A DNA stretch of 64,000 bases from Sisyra terminalis (taxonomy: Eukaryota; Arthropoda; Insecta; Neuroptera; Sisyridae): NCBI GenBank assembly GCA_958496175.1, contig OY292276.1, positions 11,426,001 through 11,490,000 on the forward strand. The letters run 5' to 3'. The notes beneath the pieces are model-generated. The model did no database searches, was not told the DNA's origin, and worked only from the letters and a program-made list of their open reading frames with translations. Both the position numbers and the translations under genes were made by a program. Shown piece by piece: positions 12,868 through 25,100 of the stretch; within the stretch, counting starts at the first letter, position 1, and the number at the start of each line of letters is the position of its first letter.

Positions 12868-13060
12868 CACCGATTTGCATCAACTAATGATTTCATTGTA
12901 ACTAGATCAGCTTCAATCGGTCTTCCAGACCGTGGTGCATCTTCGATATCAAAATTACCGAATCGAAATTTTACAAACTAGTTTTGGCACTGGCGTGCTG
13001 CCAATACATCTTCTGCATATACATCAGTTAATATTTTCTTGATTGAACAGCATTTTAGCT
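12868..13060 (-). pseudogene. mariner transposase N-terminal fragment (HTH region)
   Basis: The minus strand reads VYAEDVLAARQCQN, a stop, then FVKFRFGNFDIEDAPRSGRP and IEADLVTMKSLVDANR. This is the second helix-turn-helix and linker (W-F-x-x-F-R-x-G-x-F-D...D-x-x-R-S-G-R-P) of mariner transposases, closest in style to the irritans group. It ends at a stop and no catalytic part follows. Confidence 0.85.
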
Positions 13061-14989
13061 TTTCCATAGTGAAAAAGTAAGAAATGAGGAAAATTCTGGT
13101 TTTTGCTCTCCATATTTAAAAGGACACGAACCAAAAACTATTTCGTAGAATCACTTGAGCTTTTTCACATACAAGCCTTGCTATATTAGCTCTCAAAACA
13201 TACAATTATTATTCGGCTTAGTTATAAAATGAGTGCAAAAAAATACAATTAAATCTTTTGTCCGGAAAAAATTAAATTACTTACCGAACAACCCAATATT
13301 ATCGAATCTTAGATTTGGTAATTGTTTTAGTTAGTGGATAAACATTGTTGATATTGTTTACAAACATTATCTATGTTTTGTTAGGTATTTAATGTTAATT
13401 TTTAAGAATTATAGTTTATATAAAGTTTTATATGCAGGGAAAGTTGAAGGTGTCGATTAATCAGTGATGGTAGTAAAAAAAAAATTTTTTTTAGTTCATT
13501 TTTTAAGTTTTTATTAAAATCAATTGATTATAATTTTAAATTGCTTCAATAGCCTTAAATTCTATTTAATATTTGGAAAAATTTATGATCGATTTGGTGT
13601 TTAAAAAATTTGATTTATATATGTTTTCATAATTTTCATAGTTTGATATAAACCATTAATCTTTAGTTTGTTTTTATAATTTTCGCTTTTGGCACAATTG
13701 GTTTTCAAATAACAATTAATTATCTTCTCTAAAAATATTTTAAAATTTTTTAATCTTCGTTACGTAAAACGTGGTTTTTTTAAAGAAAGTTACTATGATA
13801 ATGGCATATTTCATAAGTTTTCAAAACATTCAATATCTTTGTTTTTATGATTGGAATTTCGTTTTTCAAGATAATCTAAATTACTACCAATTTTTACGGT
13901 TGTTTCGACATTAAAAAAATCACAAAATTAAAATGTGTGTAATTAAATTATAAATAGATTTCACTATTGATGTGTACAATTTCAAAGTCAAAAAATCAAT
14001 GGACTAATTGTTTATGTAATCACTGTTGCCAAAACGAAACGAACAAAAAAAAAAATAGATAAGAAATAATTTGTGTTTTGCTTTGCAGACGTGAGATTGG
14101 AAATAAGGAATTTGAACAATTTTTACGGGAAACTTTCTCTCGACTTGAGAAGTTTAACAAATCATTTTGGGATTCTTGTTTTGCCTGTGGAGCCTTGTAT
14201 ATTAACGTATACTAATGGCATTGAAGAGTTTAAAAAAAAATGAAGTTAAAGATTTATAATGGCATTGGTGAAAATAATTCCGTACACAATACCTTTTAGG
14301 GAAAGTTATTAATGATATATTGTACCCAATAATTTTTATTTCCTTTATATTCGGAAATCTTTTCAATAACAAAGAAAAAATGTAGTGATTGGCCCCATAT
14401 TTGGGCCGCTATTATAATAGAGATAATCTAAAAGATATGCTAGGAAATGATTGATTAATTAATAAATTTTTCAGTTGTCTTTTCAAAATATTAATGTCAA
14501 TTATTGGATATCTTTAAAAATTTAATGATTAGAAATTTATAATTTATTGTTTTCTGTTGACTTTTATTGTTGTGGCTCAGGTAAATTGTATTTAAATTAT
14601 GTTTTAAAAAAATTGGAGATATAAAAAATCTTTAATGGACCCCATAGGTTTGTTATGTTGAATTTTCCAAGGAAAATGAAAAAAATTATTTGTTATTTCT
14701 CAAAAAAAAAATGGGCAACAAATTACTTATTTCAAATGACATGAGTTATGCACATTTAAAAACAATTGCTCAAGTTAAGATAATTCATTTCTGTGACCCC
14801 GGTGAATATAAAATATGTGAATTATTGGGGTGCGGATACAGAAAGGAGATAATGGGTGAAATCAAGAGCGGATTCAGGATTTTTTTCTGGGGGGGGAGCA
14901 CAACATCATCTTTCATTTGCAAGTTCGTGAAAGCGATCACGAAAAAAAAATCGCATTTCCAGCCAGAAATAGACTAAAGTTTCACTAAT
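13061..14989. other. Non-coding AT-rich stretch with one dispersed-repeat fragment
   Basis: At 14865-14945 the sequence CGGATTCAGGATTTTTTTCT plus the following GCACAACATCATCTTTC matches the complement of 49880-49955. It is a piece of a dispersed repeat. Nothing else was recognised. Confidence 0.45.
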
Positions 14990-15228
14990 ATTCTTTCTGC
15001 TATTTTATTCATATCCTCAAAATAAGGTTTTTTCCGCTGACTTTGAACAGTTATACTGTGTATACAATATATAAAATATATTGCAGTCCAATTTATGTAG
15101 TATAATTTAACATAATAATATACAAATTTAATATAATAATATATAAACTTAATATAATAATATATAAAAATCATCCCACCGACATAAATTTGAACAGAAG
15201 TTCAAACAAAAATATTCGTGACGTATTG

Positions 15229-15271
15229 CCCAGATACGTATTTCGATTGCCAAGCAAACTTCATCAGTGGT
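15229..15271 (-). ncRNA. Hammerhead-like ribozyme motif (family P, left arm)
   Basis: Minus strand: ACCA-CTGATGA-A-GTTTGC-TTG-GCAATC-GAA-ATACGTAT-C-TGGG. Stem I is CCA/TGG, stem II has one T-T mismatch, and stem III ATACGTAT is self-complementary without a loop. The core CTGANGA and GAA are intact. Confidence 0.55.
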
Positions 15272-15400
15272 CATCAAGTAGTTTGGATCACTCCGTAACT
15301 TCTATGTGATGATTCACATAGCAACTATTCAACAGACCTATGTACATGTTACTTGTGAATCATCACATAGCAATTACGGAGTGATCCAAACTACTTGATG

Positions 15401-15443
15401 ACCACTGATGAAGTTTGCTTGGCAATCGAAATACGTATCTGGG
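15401..15443 (+). ncRNA. Hammerhead-like ribozyme motif (family P, right arm)
   Basis: The same motif as in the left arm, now on the plus strand: ACCA-CTGATGA-A-GTTTGC-TTG-GCAATC-GAA-ATACGTAT-C-TGGG. Core, stem I and stem III are intact. Confidence 0.55.
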
Positions 15444-15615
15444 TAATACGTCACGAATAATTTTGTTTGAACTTCTGTTCAAATTTATGTTGGTGGTATG
15501 ATTTTTATATATTATTATATTAAGTTTATATATTATTATATTAAATTTGTATATTATTATTTTCAATTATACTACATAAATTGGACTGCAATATATTTTA
15601 TATATTGTATACACT

Positions 15616-16440
15616 TTATTCATATATTTTCACAATTTTAATAATTTATTTTGCTTCTTAGTATGTACTGTGATGAAATCTCCACAGTACACAAAAATAC
15701 CCTGGGGGGACACGTCTCCCCCTAAATCCACCCTTCGGTGCAATAGTTCTTTCTTCTCTCGATTTCAACAACTTTGAATCACTTTACTTGAAATATAATA
15801 TTTACTAATTATTTTTTTATTTTATTCCTATTAAAAAAAGGCATTTAAAGACACTTCGAAATCATTACAACATTAAACAACTTCTAATGGGTTTTTGGAA
15901 CATTATAATGCCTTTAAATGGGTTTATTTTAGTAGGGATGAATAATAATATTTGCCTAAATTAAATTTTTTGAATGGTATATAAAATTAATTCAAAAGTG
16001 TCACTTTTAAAGCAAATTCCTTAAATGGACGCCTATAATCACTTAGCGTTTTACAAGGCAAGATAAATCTCAAAAGTATAAAGAGGGAAATTTGAAAAAG
16101 AAGAAAGAAGAAGCAATTTCAAAAGAATTTAGAGTTTAAATGTGATCACTTTAATTTCTTGAATCAATTTTGTGCTGAGTAAATTTTGATGCAAATATGA
16201 GTACCATAGTTCATCTGTTATGTGTTTTGCAATCATGTCATCAAAAAAATTCAAAATTTTTAATGAACCTTTATGATTACTTTTAGAGATTAAGAAGAGT
16301 AATAATATTTTTTCTCATCAACAGTGCTATCGAATGCTCTGGTGATTCTATAAAAATAGAAAACTAAATAAAGTATATTAAAAAATAAGTATAATAATTA
16401 AATTGTGGGCAATAAGGACGAAGCTTCTTGTAGAATATTA
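15616..16440. other. Non-coding stretch
   Basis: A short C-rich patch at 15700-15740 (TCCCCCTAAATCCACCCTTC) resembles the 14.9/49.9-kb dispersed repeat. No genes are seen. Confidence 0.45.
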
Positions 16441-16450
16441 TTTATTTTAT

Positions 16451-16492
16451 CGCCAACGTTTCGTCAGTTATTTCTGACTTCTTCAGGGCTCT
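16451..16492 (-). ncRNA. Hammerhead-like ribozyme motif, intact
   Basis: Minus strand: GAGCC-CTGAAGA-A-GTCAG-AAATAA-CTGAC-GAA-ACGT-T-GGCG. Stem I is GCC/GGC, stem II is a perfect 5-bp hairpin, stem III is the self-complementary ACGT. The surrounding sequence is unrelated to families P and R. Confidence 0.6.
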
Positions 16493-16747
16493 ATAATGAA
16501 AATGCATAACATTTAAAAATAGCAACAACTGTTGTCAAAATTATAAATAAATAAATTACAATTCATAAGTCTTAGTCTATATAAATCTTAGTTAATTAAT
16601 GTGAAATCTAACCAAAAAATAATTAAATTTCAGTATCATTATTTAAATACTATTAAAAATTTAAAAATTACTCCACAAATTAAAAAATAAGGATTCCTCA
16701 GTACAAAAAGATTTAATTTTGCTTGTTAAATAGCCCACCTTAACTTT

Positions 16748-16986
16748 AGTAACGTAGTGTGCTGGGTGCCGAGGGGGCCATGGCCCCGGGTGGCACATGA
16801 AAAGGGACGGCATATTGACATTGATAATTAATAATTAATAAAAGATTTTGCTCGAAGAGTACATTATTAAATAATTACAGAATTTAAAGTTATCTGATTT
16901 TTTACCAATTTTCATGATTAATGATAAAAATAGCGGGCGGTGAATTTCCGATCGGGCCGGGTGGCAAAAACGTACGCTACGCCACT
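16748..16986. mobile_element. GC-patched inverted-repeat element
   Basis: The left end GTAACGTAGTGTGC...GGCCCCGGGTGGCAC and the complement of the right end GTGGCGTAGCGTACG...GCCACCCGG match imperfectly over about 45 bp. The 240-bp body is AT-rich and non-coding. The family is not identified. Confidence 0.5.
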
Positions 16987-17691
16987 ATTTAACTTTTAAA
17001 TTCTATTTAACTCTTAAATTCTGATTTATGACTGAAAAAGAAAATACATCAAAAGATAGACAACACGAGATCGTGTGTGTAATGTGGGTTGCCTACATTG
17101 CTTAATTTTTAGAAAGCGTTAATTTTGACTATTGAAGTTACCATGGTTACCGGTTCCTTTTTCGATATTTTTGAAACAATCAATTGAATTGGCTATTTTA
17201 TAAACCTTAAAAACACATTTTTTTCCAAATATATCTTTTTGGTATAAATGCTTCCTTAAAGGTAAATGTGTATTTTGGGTAAAAACTACATAAGGTACGA
17301 TATTCTTTCATCTTCATATAGTACCGTGTAATAAGGGTTCATTGCATAAACAACCTAAATCAGTAACTATAAATGGTTTTAGTTATATATATATAGTTCC
17401 TTGAAAAAATTAAAAGATTAATTAATACAAGTGACAGGTTACAAAGTTCTTATTAAGTGTACTTTTCAATAATAGACAGTAAAACATTTGATTAGTATTA
17501 TAGTTTTCTGTTTCTTGCTAAAACAGCATAAAAGAAGAACAGTTTTTAAGCTTTTTTTCATTATTATTATTGATAAACTGTAAAGAGCACTAGATGATAA
17601 AATTCAGATTTCAGCTTTTATTTTTTTAAATAAGACGACAATTCAGGTTGTTTAAGATCGGTTTTTTTATTTAATATTTGTAATAATTCAA

Positions 17692-17733
17692 TTAGCTACG
17701 TTTCGTTACGTATCGTAACTTCATCAGGCTTTA
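17692..17733 (-). ncRNA. Hammerhead-like ribozyme motif (family R copy 4, left)
   Basis: Minus strand: AAGC-CTGATGA-A-GTTACG-ATA-CGTAAC-GAA-ACGT-A-GCT. Stem I AGC/GCT, stem II 6 bp with an ATA loop, stem III ACGT; all core bases kept. Confidence 0.6.
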
Positions 17734-17773
17734 AGAAGCATTCATCAAGAATTTTTCAAGAATATTCATCAAG

Positions 17774-17812
17774 AAGCCTGATGAAGTTACAATACGTAAC
17801 GAAACGTAGCTA
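17774..17812 (+). ncRNA. Hammerhead-like ribozyme motif (family R copy 4, right)
   Basis: Plus strand: AAGC-CTGATGA-A-GTTAC-AATAC-GTAAC-GAA-ACGT-A-GCT. One loop base differs from the left arm; core and stems are intact. Confidence 0.6.
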
Positions 17813-17888
17813 ATTGAATTATTACAAATATTAAATAAAAAAACCGATCTTAAACAACCTGAATTGTCGTTTTATTTAAAAAAAATGT

Positions 17889-18972
17889 AAAGATTACTTG
17901 AAATTTCAATCTTTTAGAAGTCAAATACATATTAAACTCAAAAAAGGCCGTTTAAATTCATTTATTTGTAAATGGTACTGTTTTTATTGATTCCTGAAAA
18001 CGTCTAATTTTGTAGATAATTTATGAGGTTTTTGAAATGACCGATCCAATTGTAATTTTTATGGGAAAAAGGAAAAGGGGTTTCCTTTTGAGTTAGAGTT
18101 TTTCCATTAGAAACTTTAAAATTCGATTTACCGAATGATTTAATCGTAAAACTCATACCAAATATGCTTTTATATTAAATTTAGAAACTATTTAAGAAGG
18201 TATGATTTGAATATCTCCTGGCATGGGTTTTTCCCAATATGTAAGAAAATATTAAGTCGGAAAATACCGTTTAGTTGCCTCTTTTTAAATAATACCACTT
18301 TTTTTAAAAAACTCGAAAAATCGGTCAATTTTCAACGAAGAATTTCATTTTTGAATAAAATATTTCAATATTTGCCTGCTTGATACGTGAAGTGGTTATA
18401 CATTTTAACACCTTTTTTCAATAGCAGAATTAAATTTTAAATATGATGTAAGGAGCTAATTTAGAAATAAAAGTTCAATCATTGAAAACATATTTCGAGG
18501 CATAAGTCTAATTCTTACTTAGTTCAATTGAAATATTTTTAAAATTAATATTTATTTTGATTTATATATAAATCAAAGCGACCGATCCATTCAAATAAAT
18601 AGGTTAAAAGAAAAATATGAAAATATTTATTTGAACAACTTAAAAGTTTTGAATGATTTTTATAATTGTATGTTTAACTATATGTCGAGACTTTTAAAAC
18701 TTATTTCCAGAGTCTTATGACTCATGACGTTCTAATTTCATACAGTACATATACATATGTGGAAAAATTAAGAAAATCAACTCAGGCGTTGTTAAATGCA
18801 CTATTCAATGGACAATAAAATGAATATTTTTCTAGTGAATTTTATGATTTTAGTTGGAAAAAGTTGTTATCTAATTATTATGAATCACAATTGATAATAA
18901 ACGAAGATATTAAATAAATAAATTTTGCGATCATTTAAAACTATATTATAAACGATACGAAACGATACAACA
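17889..18972. other. Non-coding; upstream region of the large plus-strand gene
   Basis: Just upstream of the first coding exon. No TATA box or initiator could be chosen with confidence, and no leader exon was found. Confidence 0.4.
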
Positions 18973-19166
18973 ATGGCGTTGACGAGTGATTTTAATCGTC
19001 CGATCGAAATGGGTTCTAATCAACCGAATGTTAAAAAAGCGGTTTATAATATGTATAGGGATATGCTTGGTTCCTATAATAATAAAGCTAATGATATCAT
19101 TAATGCTTTGCCGAAACATTTAGTACGAGAAGATCAAGGCATATCACAACAATTGGAAAGTATGAT
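18973..19166 (+). CDS. Exon 1 of the synaptopodin-2-like gene (start codon)
   Basis: The ATG at 18973 has a favourable context (ACAACAATGGCG) and opens 64 codons that end at a consensus donor, AT|GTAAGT at 19167. The two carried bases AT join the first base of exon 2 to make ATA (Ile). The encoded segment contains MGSNQPNVKKAVYNMYRD and looks like a short helical, conserved N-terminus rather than low-complexity sequence. Linking it to exon 2 across 11.4 kb rests on phase, donor quality and the lack of any other acceptor partner that I recognise. No 5' untranslated exon could be located upstream. Confidence 0.68.
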
Positions 19167-22100
19167 GTAAGTTTTGTATCATTTTCTTAATTTTTTATAC
19201 TCATAAAATTATCTTCTAAAGTTCGTGTATTTTTAAACAATTCGAAGGATAATATTGTAGAATTTCAGATCCTCGATGATAATAGATTAATAAAATATTC
19301 AGAGGACTAGGATCAAAATGATTTTTTACCTGAAAGCCTGAGGAAGGCTCAATAAAGGAGCCGAAACGTCGCATGTAATAAATAAAGTTTTAAGGGGGTA
19401 TTCTACTCTAGAAATTTGAAAAAATCAAAAAAAAATTTTTTCATAATCCGATAGTTTAGATATTAAAAAATATCCTCCTAAAAGGATTTTTCAAAATTCA
19501 AATTGTTTCCGAAGTTATAGCGGTTTTGTATGAAGCTGGGATGGCTGATTAAGAGAATGTAAGTAATACATACTATTCTGTCAATTACGCTGCCTGAAAC
19601 TTAACGTAAAACTTTAAACGCGTTTTTCTCGAAACAACTTTTTTCGATGCAGTGTCCACAATATCTCAAGTTCTAATCAACCGATTTAATTGAAATTTGG
19701 CATGAATATTCTTTCAATATCTTTTTATCGTATGAAGTGACAAAAAATGAAAATTTGAAATTTGTAATATTTTTAAAAAATTTGATAAAGTTAAAAAATT
19801 GGTGAAAAAAACGACCTTTATTTTCAGTAGCCGCCATTTTATGAAAAAAAAATAATTTTTTTTCAGTTTGGCCGTTTCTTACGATAACGACATTCGTACT
19901 TATTAAGAATTCACCATTGTTTTATTTTTCAAATGACCATAAGGGTAGAAATTATGGATACGAGGACACGGCCTTTTTTTCCCCCCCTACCTCAAAGCCA
20001 CATAACTTGAAGGATTTTTTTTTTTTTAAATTTATTTTGTGTAATCTTTGATAATAACATAAACAAATGATAAAAAAATGGACACTAAAAATATCAATTG
20101 CTTTTTTTTATCAATCGCCAAAAAACGCTCGAAATTCGGGCCTCTAGAGTAGAATACCCCCTTAACCGATTATTTTTGATCCTAGTCTTTTGAATATTTT
20201 ATTAATCAATTCTAAGGATTTACAAAGTTTTCAATACTAACAAAATTTATCTACTTCGGGTTACTGCTGTTTTTGTGGAGGTGTAAACATATTTATTTTC
20301 ATCTTTAGAAACTAAATCACTAAGGACCTTGATATCGGTTCTGTAGACGAAATTTCCCATCACTCTTTTACACATAACAGTCAGAATGTTGGTAATTTCG
20401 CGTTCGATATTGTTTCTGAGCTCCTCAAACATTATCGGATAGTTGGAAAAACTTTCGACGAAAGGTAATTCCCTAAGAAAAAAGCCCCCAAGTACGAGGT
20501 AATCATTCGATTCGACCATTTTTCGAGATTAGATTATCAAATTTTCCTTTAAACAAATCAATTGTTTGATCAGTTGTATGGTTTGTGGCACCATCTTGTT
20601 GAAACCACATATCGGTGATATCAAGTTCAACTAATTTTGACTATAAATAGTCTTCCAATATGGCAAACATATGTCCAAGAGTGATTGAAAATTGAATCCA
20701 AAGAATCGATAGCTACTATCGTGCTTTTGATGGTCATGTCCATATCCGTCAAGTTCCATACATAATTGTAACATGCCTAATATACCAGGAATAAATTTTA
20801 ACCCGTTATCTCAATAATTTATACTTTATTTAAATACAAAATTATTATATCCTTATTAAAAATTCTGTGGTGCTTGAGGTACACAGACCTCACTTTTCCA
20901 TCTCTTTACATTCGCCAAAATTTATCCCGGCAGGCATCAATCATCCAATCCAATAAATCGTTACAATTCGATCATTAGTGATGATTGTTATAAAAATTAT
21001 TTATTAAAAATGAGACTGGAATAATATATTTTTTTGAGTTTATAAGTAAATTAATTTGCATTATGCTTAGACTATTTCTGCCAATAGAGGATGTTATAAC
21101 CCAAAGAAATTATTTTATTTGAACCACTGAATCTTTTGAATCAGAATCTGGTATCCTTATTAACGTAAAATTTAATACAATACAACTTTTGATTACTTAT
21201 ATCTTCTAAGAACTGAATAAATTTAAAATATATGAGAAATTTTTGAAGATAGAATGTTGGAACATAAACAACTCCGAAGTCAATGAATCAATAACAAAAT
21301 TATTTTCTAATATTTTCAGTTTTATGTCATAACTTCAAAAATAACAAGCAATATAATTTCTGTTTAGATCTACAACCACTAACGTTTGTTAGTTAAATTT
21401 TTTACGAGAGATAAAAACGTTTTTATTTTATTTTATTTTTAAAATTTTTTATCATAAAAATATGAATGATGATTAGTTCAACTTTATGAATGATAAAATT
21501 TTACAAACCAAAACGAATACTTGCAAAATAAAAGACAAACGTAAACAAAAGTGCATATGTTTTGATGCAGCACTATTGTTTGTTGCAATATGCATAAACA
21601 AATTACGCACTATTTACATGATTTGCATGTTTATTAATAGGTATATCATATTGTCAATTGAAATTCGCTAGCCTCAGCAAATATGCAAATTTTTGCGGAA
21701 AATATGTGCAATGAGTCAACATGAGTCAACTGACCTAGAGAAAAAAGATGCGTTTCTCACTATTCATTCGAACCATTGATTTGTATAGAAAAATTAATTT
21801 TAAGTTTCAATTAATTTTAAATTACTTAATTTTCATTGTCCAAATTTAATGAGGACGAAAACGAAGTTATATGATTAAGGTTTAACATTTATCTGACAGA
21901 TAAAATTATCTGGAGGATAGAAAAAACAGTGATACATTATATGGAGCCAAATTTGTTTTCTTTATTGTTTCTACATGAAAATCATTATTTTAATAGATGA
22001 TAAAATTCAGATCTCAGTTTTTATATTTTTTAGATAAGAAGAAAATTCAGGATATTTAAGATTTTTTGTTTTATTGAATAAAATTTTATTGAATTTAAAT

Positions 22101-25100
22101 TAAAAATATTATATTTTTGTGAGTCAAGAAGCCTGAGGAAGTTACGATTAGTACCGAAAAGTAGCTAGTTGAATAATAAAAATATTAAATAAAAAACAAA
22201 AAGGTCTTAAATAACCTGAATTTTCTTCTTATTTAAAAAATAATTATTTTATTCAAAATAATTCCCTCTTTTAATAACTTGTGGATTCTTCTTATTGAGT
22301 TCAAACATCGCTGCCGATGTATTCCGATCCTTCACTCGTTGATCTGTGTGGCCAGGGGAATTACCATCGAGCAAAATCACTTTGTATTGCCTATTTTGAT
22401 ATTCTGGCTGTTTTTCGCGTTAAAACATAGTTCAAATTTACTATCGCAAGTTTTCGTTGCGTTTGACTTCCATTCTCATCCAATACCTTACAGTGCGATG
22501 TCTTCAAACTTCTTCGGTGGTATTGCACGTCTATATCTCCATTTTTAATTTTTTAAAAGCCCTTAAACACTGAGATTTCCTAAGAGTATGTTCAATGTAA
22601 AAATCAGTAAGCGTTCGATGCGATTTTGTTGCAGTTTTTGTTGAAATGATAAAAGAAAATCAATGCTATTCGCAAATACTTTTTAGGCCCAAAACTCGAT
22701 TTGTGCAATGCTATTAATAATGAAGAAGTCGAAGGAAAAAAAATGGCTCAATAACATGGTTTAGCATACCCTCTAATGCCTACCACCACCACTTATTGGC
22801 AAATTCCAGTTTCATATTAACATATCATATGTAGGATCTATCTAACAGATTAATTTGTATCTATAAGATAACTAAAGGATGGTTCAATAAGAGCACAAGA
22901 TTTGAATTGCGTGCCATGTTTGATAGTCATAATGTCACATGATTATGACGTAATAAATCGAGAGTTAACAGATGGGATTTTGTAAACATGCAACAGTAGA
23001 CTTGCTGATTTTGCAAATGAAAAATCATTTTCAGTAATGAGGCAATTTTCACCTCGATGGCTTCGTGAATAGGCAAAATTGTTGCATTTGGGGCTTTGAA
23101 AATCCACGAATGATTCATCAAAAAGCAATGCACCCACAATGGGTCACTGTATGGTATGCATTATGGTCTGGAGGAATAATTGGATCGGTTTCCTTCAAAA
23201 ACGAAGAAGTTGATGCAGTAAAGGTGAATGGCGAACATTATCGTGATATTATAGAAGTTTCTTATGTCTCATTTGGAATCTATTGGTTTTGACGACATGT
23301 GGTTTCAGCAGAACGGTGTCACAAACCATATCACCCGTAAAACATTGATGATCTTACACGAGTTTGCTTCTGGTCGTGTCATTTCCCGATTTAGTGACCA
23401 GAATTGGCCTCCACGTTCTTGCGATTTAATACCTTTAGATTTCGGGCTGTGGGATTATCTGAAGTTACAGGTTTATGCTAATAAACCTGCAACTATTGAA
23501 GCATTGGAAGCCAAAATTAGACGCTGTATCAATGAAATATCACCAGATGTATTCAATAACGTTATTGAAAATTTCGTGAAAAGGGTATGCAAATTCCAGC
23601 AAAGCCGTGACGGCCATTTGAATTTTTTTTTAATTGTTATTTATCGTCGGTTTATAACTACTAAGGTGCTTTAGCGACTCCAGGATTAATTAAATCCGAT
23701 ATCGAGAAATATTGAAAATTTGCCCGATACGAGGATCGAGCCCAAGGTTTATAAAATACACAGGTGGCCTCATGGTGGCTACGTGACGTATCCAGAAGAA
23801 ATTCGTACATATCTTCAGACTGATTCAATTTCAAAATTCTTCGTATGACGTCATTTTTTTTTAATGGAGCAACCTGTGTAATTTATAAACCTTGTATAAA
23901 AGGAAACCTTGGATCGAACCCACTACCTACTACTTTTGGAGCGGTCACCTAGACCATTGTTTCCTAACCTGTGGCCCGCGGACTCCTGTGGGTCCGCGAG
24001 CCTATGTTTGGGGGTCCTTGGTCCCATTTGAAAAAGTTTGTTATTTGTTTTTTTAATTTAATGAAGGAATACTAAAATATAATATTATCTGAAAATTTCA
24101 CCTTTATTTCACTCAGGGGTCCTTGGCATTATGCTTGGTTTCCTTGGGGGTTCGCGGCTGAAAAAGGTTAGGAACCGCTGATCTAGACCACTCGGCTACC
24201 AGTAGACTAAAATTTTTTACATAACTCCCAAATGTCTGTTTTCTAAATCAATAAATATTTCAATATTTTGCTACAGAAAACCATGTTTTATTGAGCACTG
24301 AAATCTTGCGCTCTTATTGAAACATTCTTTATCTTAAGGATATGGTTTATCTATCTATGAGTTTATCTATCTAATACCAACCCTAAATGTATAAAAAATG
24401 TACATCTTCCGAATACCTAGTTTTTGATACCTAGGATTTGACTGAATTTAAATTTTGTTAATTAACAACACTAAAAAAATTTATCAAAAATCGGTTGTTA
24501 TTTTTTTTGGCATCAAACAAGTTTTGGTGAATTTAATTAATTTAGTTTTAACTGTTTGGAAAGTAAAAAAAAAACAGTATTTGAATGATTTAATTATTTA
24601 TTTAATTGAGTGTTAACAGTCATTAACAGTTCAAATTCTTTTGTCCCACGTAAATTTTTATGGCCATTAATTTCATTAAATATTCGTCTGGTTTGGTAAG
24701 TTTGTCGAACCCTCCTATAGGTACATATGGTATTTCCAGAGTTTTATTTACATGTAGACCTATCCTATAGATAGTATTACACCCAAAAAAGAAGTATGAA
24801 GTATGATAAGGAACATGGAACTAATCGAAAACATGTTATATCTCAATTTGGGATGCAGCCTCGCCTTAGTTCACGTGAAAATTTGAATAAAATAAATATT
24901 TAAATAAACCAAATATACATTTCATGAATTGCTTTTCTCACTTCGCAGAAGTGCATTGAAACACAAAAATTGAAAGGAAAAAAAAAACGAAATATATATA
25001 TCGTTTACATTCGCGGAAGAACAAGATTCGAGTATAATATATTATGTCTGAGACCCAGCCAATTGCTAAATTTGGTTTCGGCCAAACACCTTCAAATTTT

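Larger units (their letters stand above)
15040..15615. mobile_element. Large palindromic element (family P), copy 1, with two head-to-head hammerhead-like motifs
   Basis: The left arm runs from GAACAGTTATACTGTGTATAC through CATAAATTTGAACAGAAG to TACGGAG; the right arm is its complement, about 260 bp each, almost identical, with a loop of about 40-50 bp near 15335. The arms also hold AT-rich ATAATATATAAA repeats. A second copy is at 26178-26615. No protein is encoded. Confidence 0.85.
17593..17888. mobile_element. Family R inverted-repeat element, copy 4 (best preserved)
   Basis: The left arm (GATAAAATTCAGATTTCAGC to about 17732) and right arm (about 17772 to the complement, AACAACCTGAATTGTCG) pair almost base for base around a ~40-bp spacer made of small ATTCATCAAGAA repeats. 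Both arms carry intact hammerhead-like cores in opposite orientation. Confidence 0.85.
19280..20213. mobile_element. Inverted-repeat element interrupted by a TTAA element
   Basis: About 45 bp at 19280-19326 (TAATAAAATATTCAG..GACTAGGATCAAAA) is repeated inverted at 20164-20213. The left part also contains an intact hammerhead-like motif (19336-19373). The space between is filled by a younger 768-bp TTAA-flanked element. Confidence 0.6.
23622..24215 (-). mobile_element. tRNA-derived SINE, copy 1, split by two younger insertions
   Basis: On the minus strand the A-box-like TAGCCGAGTGGTCTAG (right end) is followed by the B-box-like GGTTCGATCC and a body shared with the copies at 40.8 and 41.4 kb (AATATTTCTCGAT, TTATAACT..). 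It ends in a run of A. Net length is about 185 bp. A foldback MITE sits in the B-box and a hAT MITE beside the A-box. Confidence 0.75.

Noticed and set aside
14974..15566. Tyr/Ile-rich minus-strand frames
   Set aside because: They are translations of ATATTAT repeats in the palindromic element.
23897..24205. Possible tRNA gene on the minus strand (A- and B-box-like sequences)
   Set aside because: The boxes are separated by insertions, no acceptor stem can be paired, and two more copies show it is a SINE.
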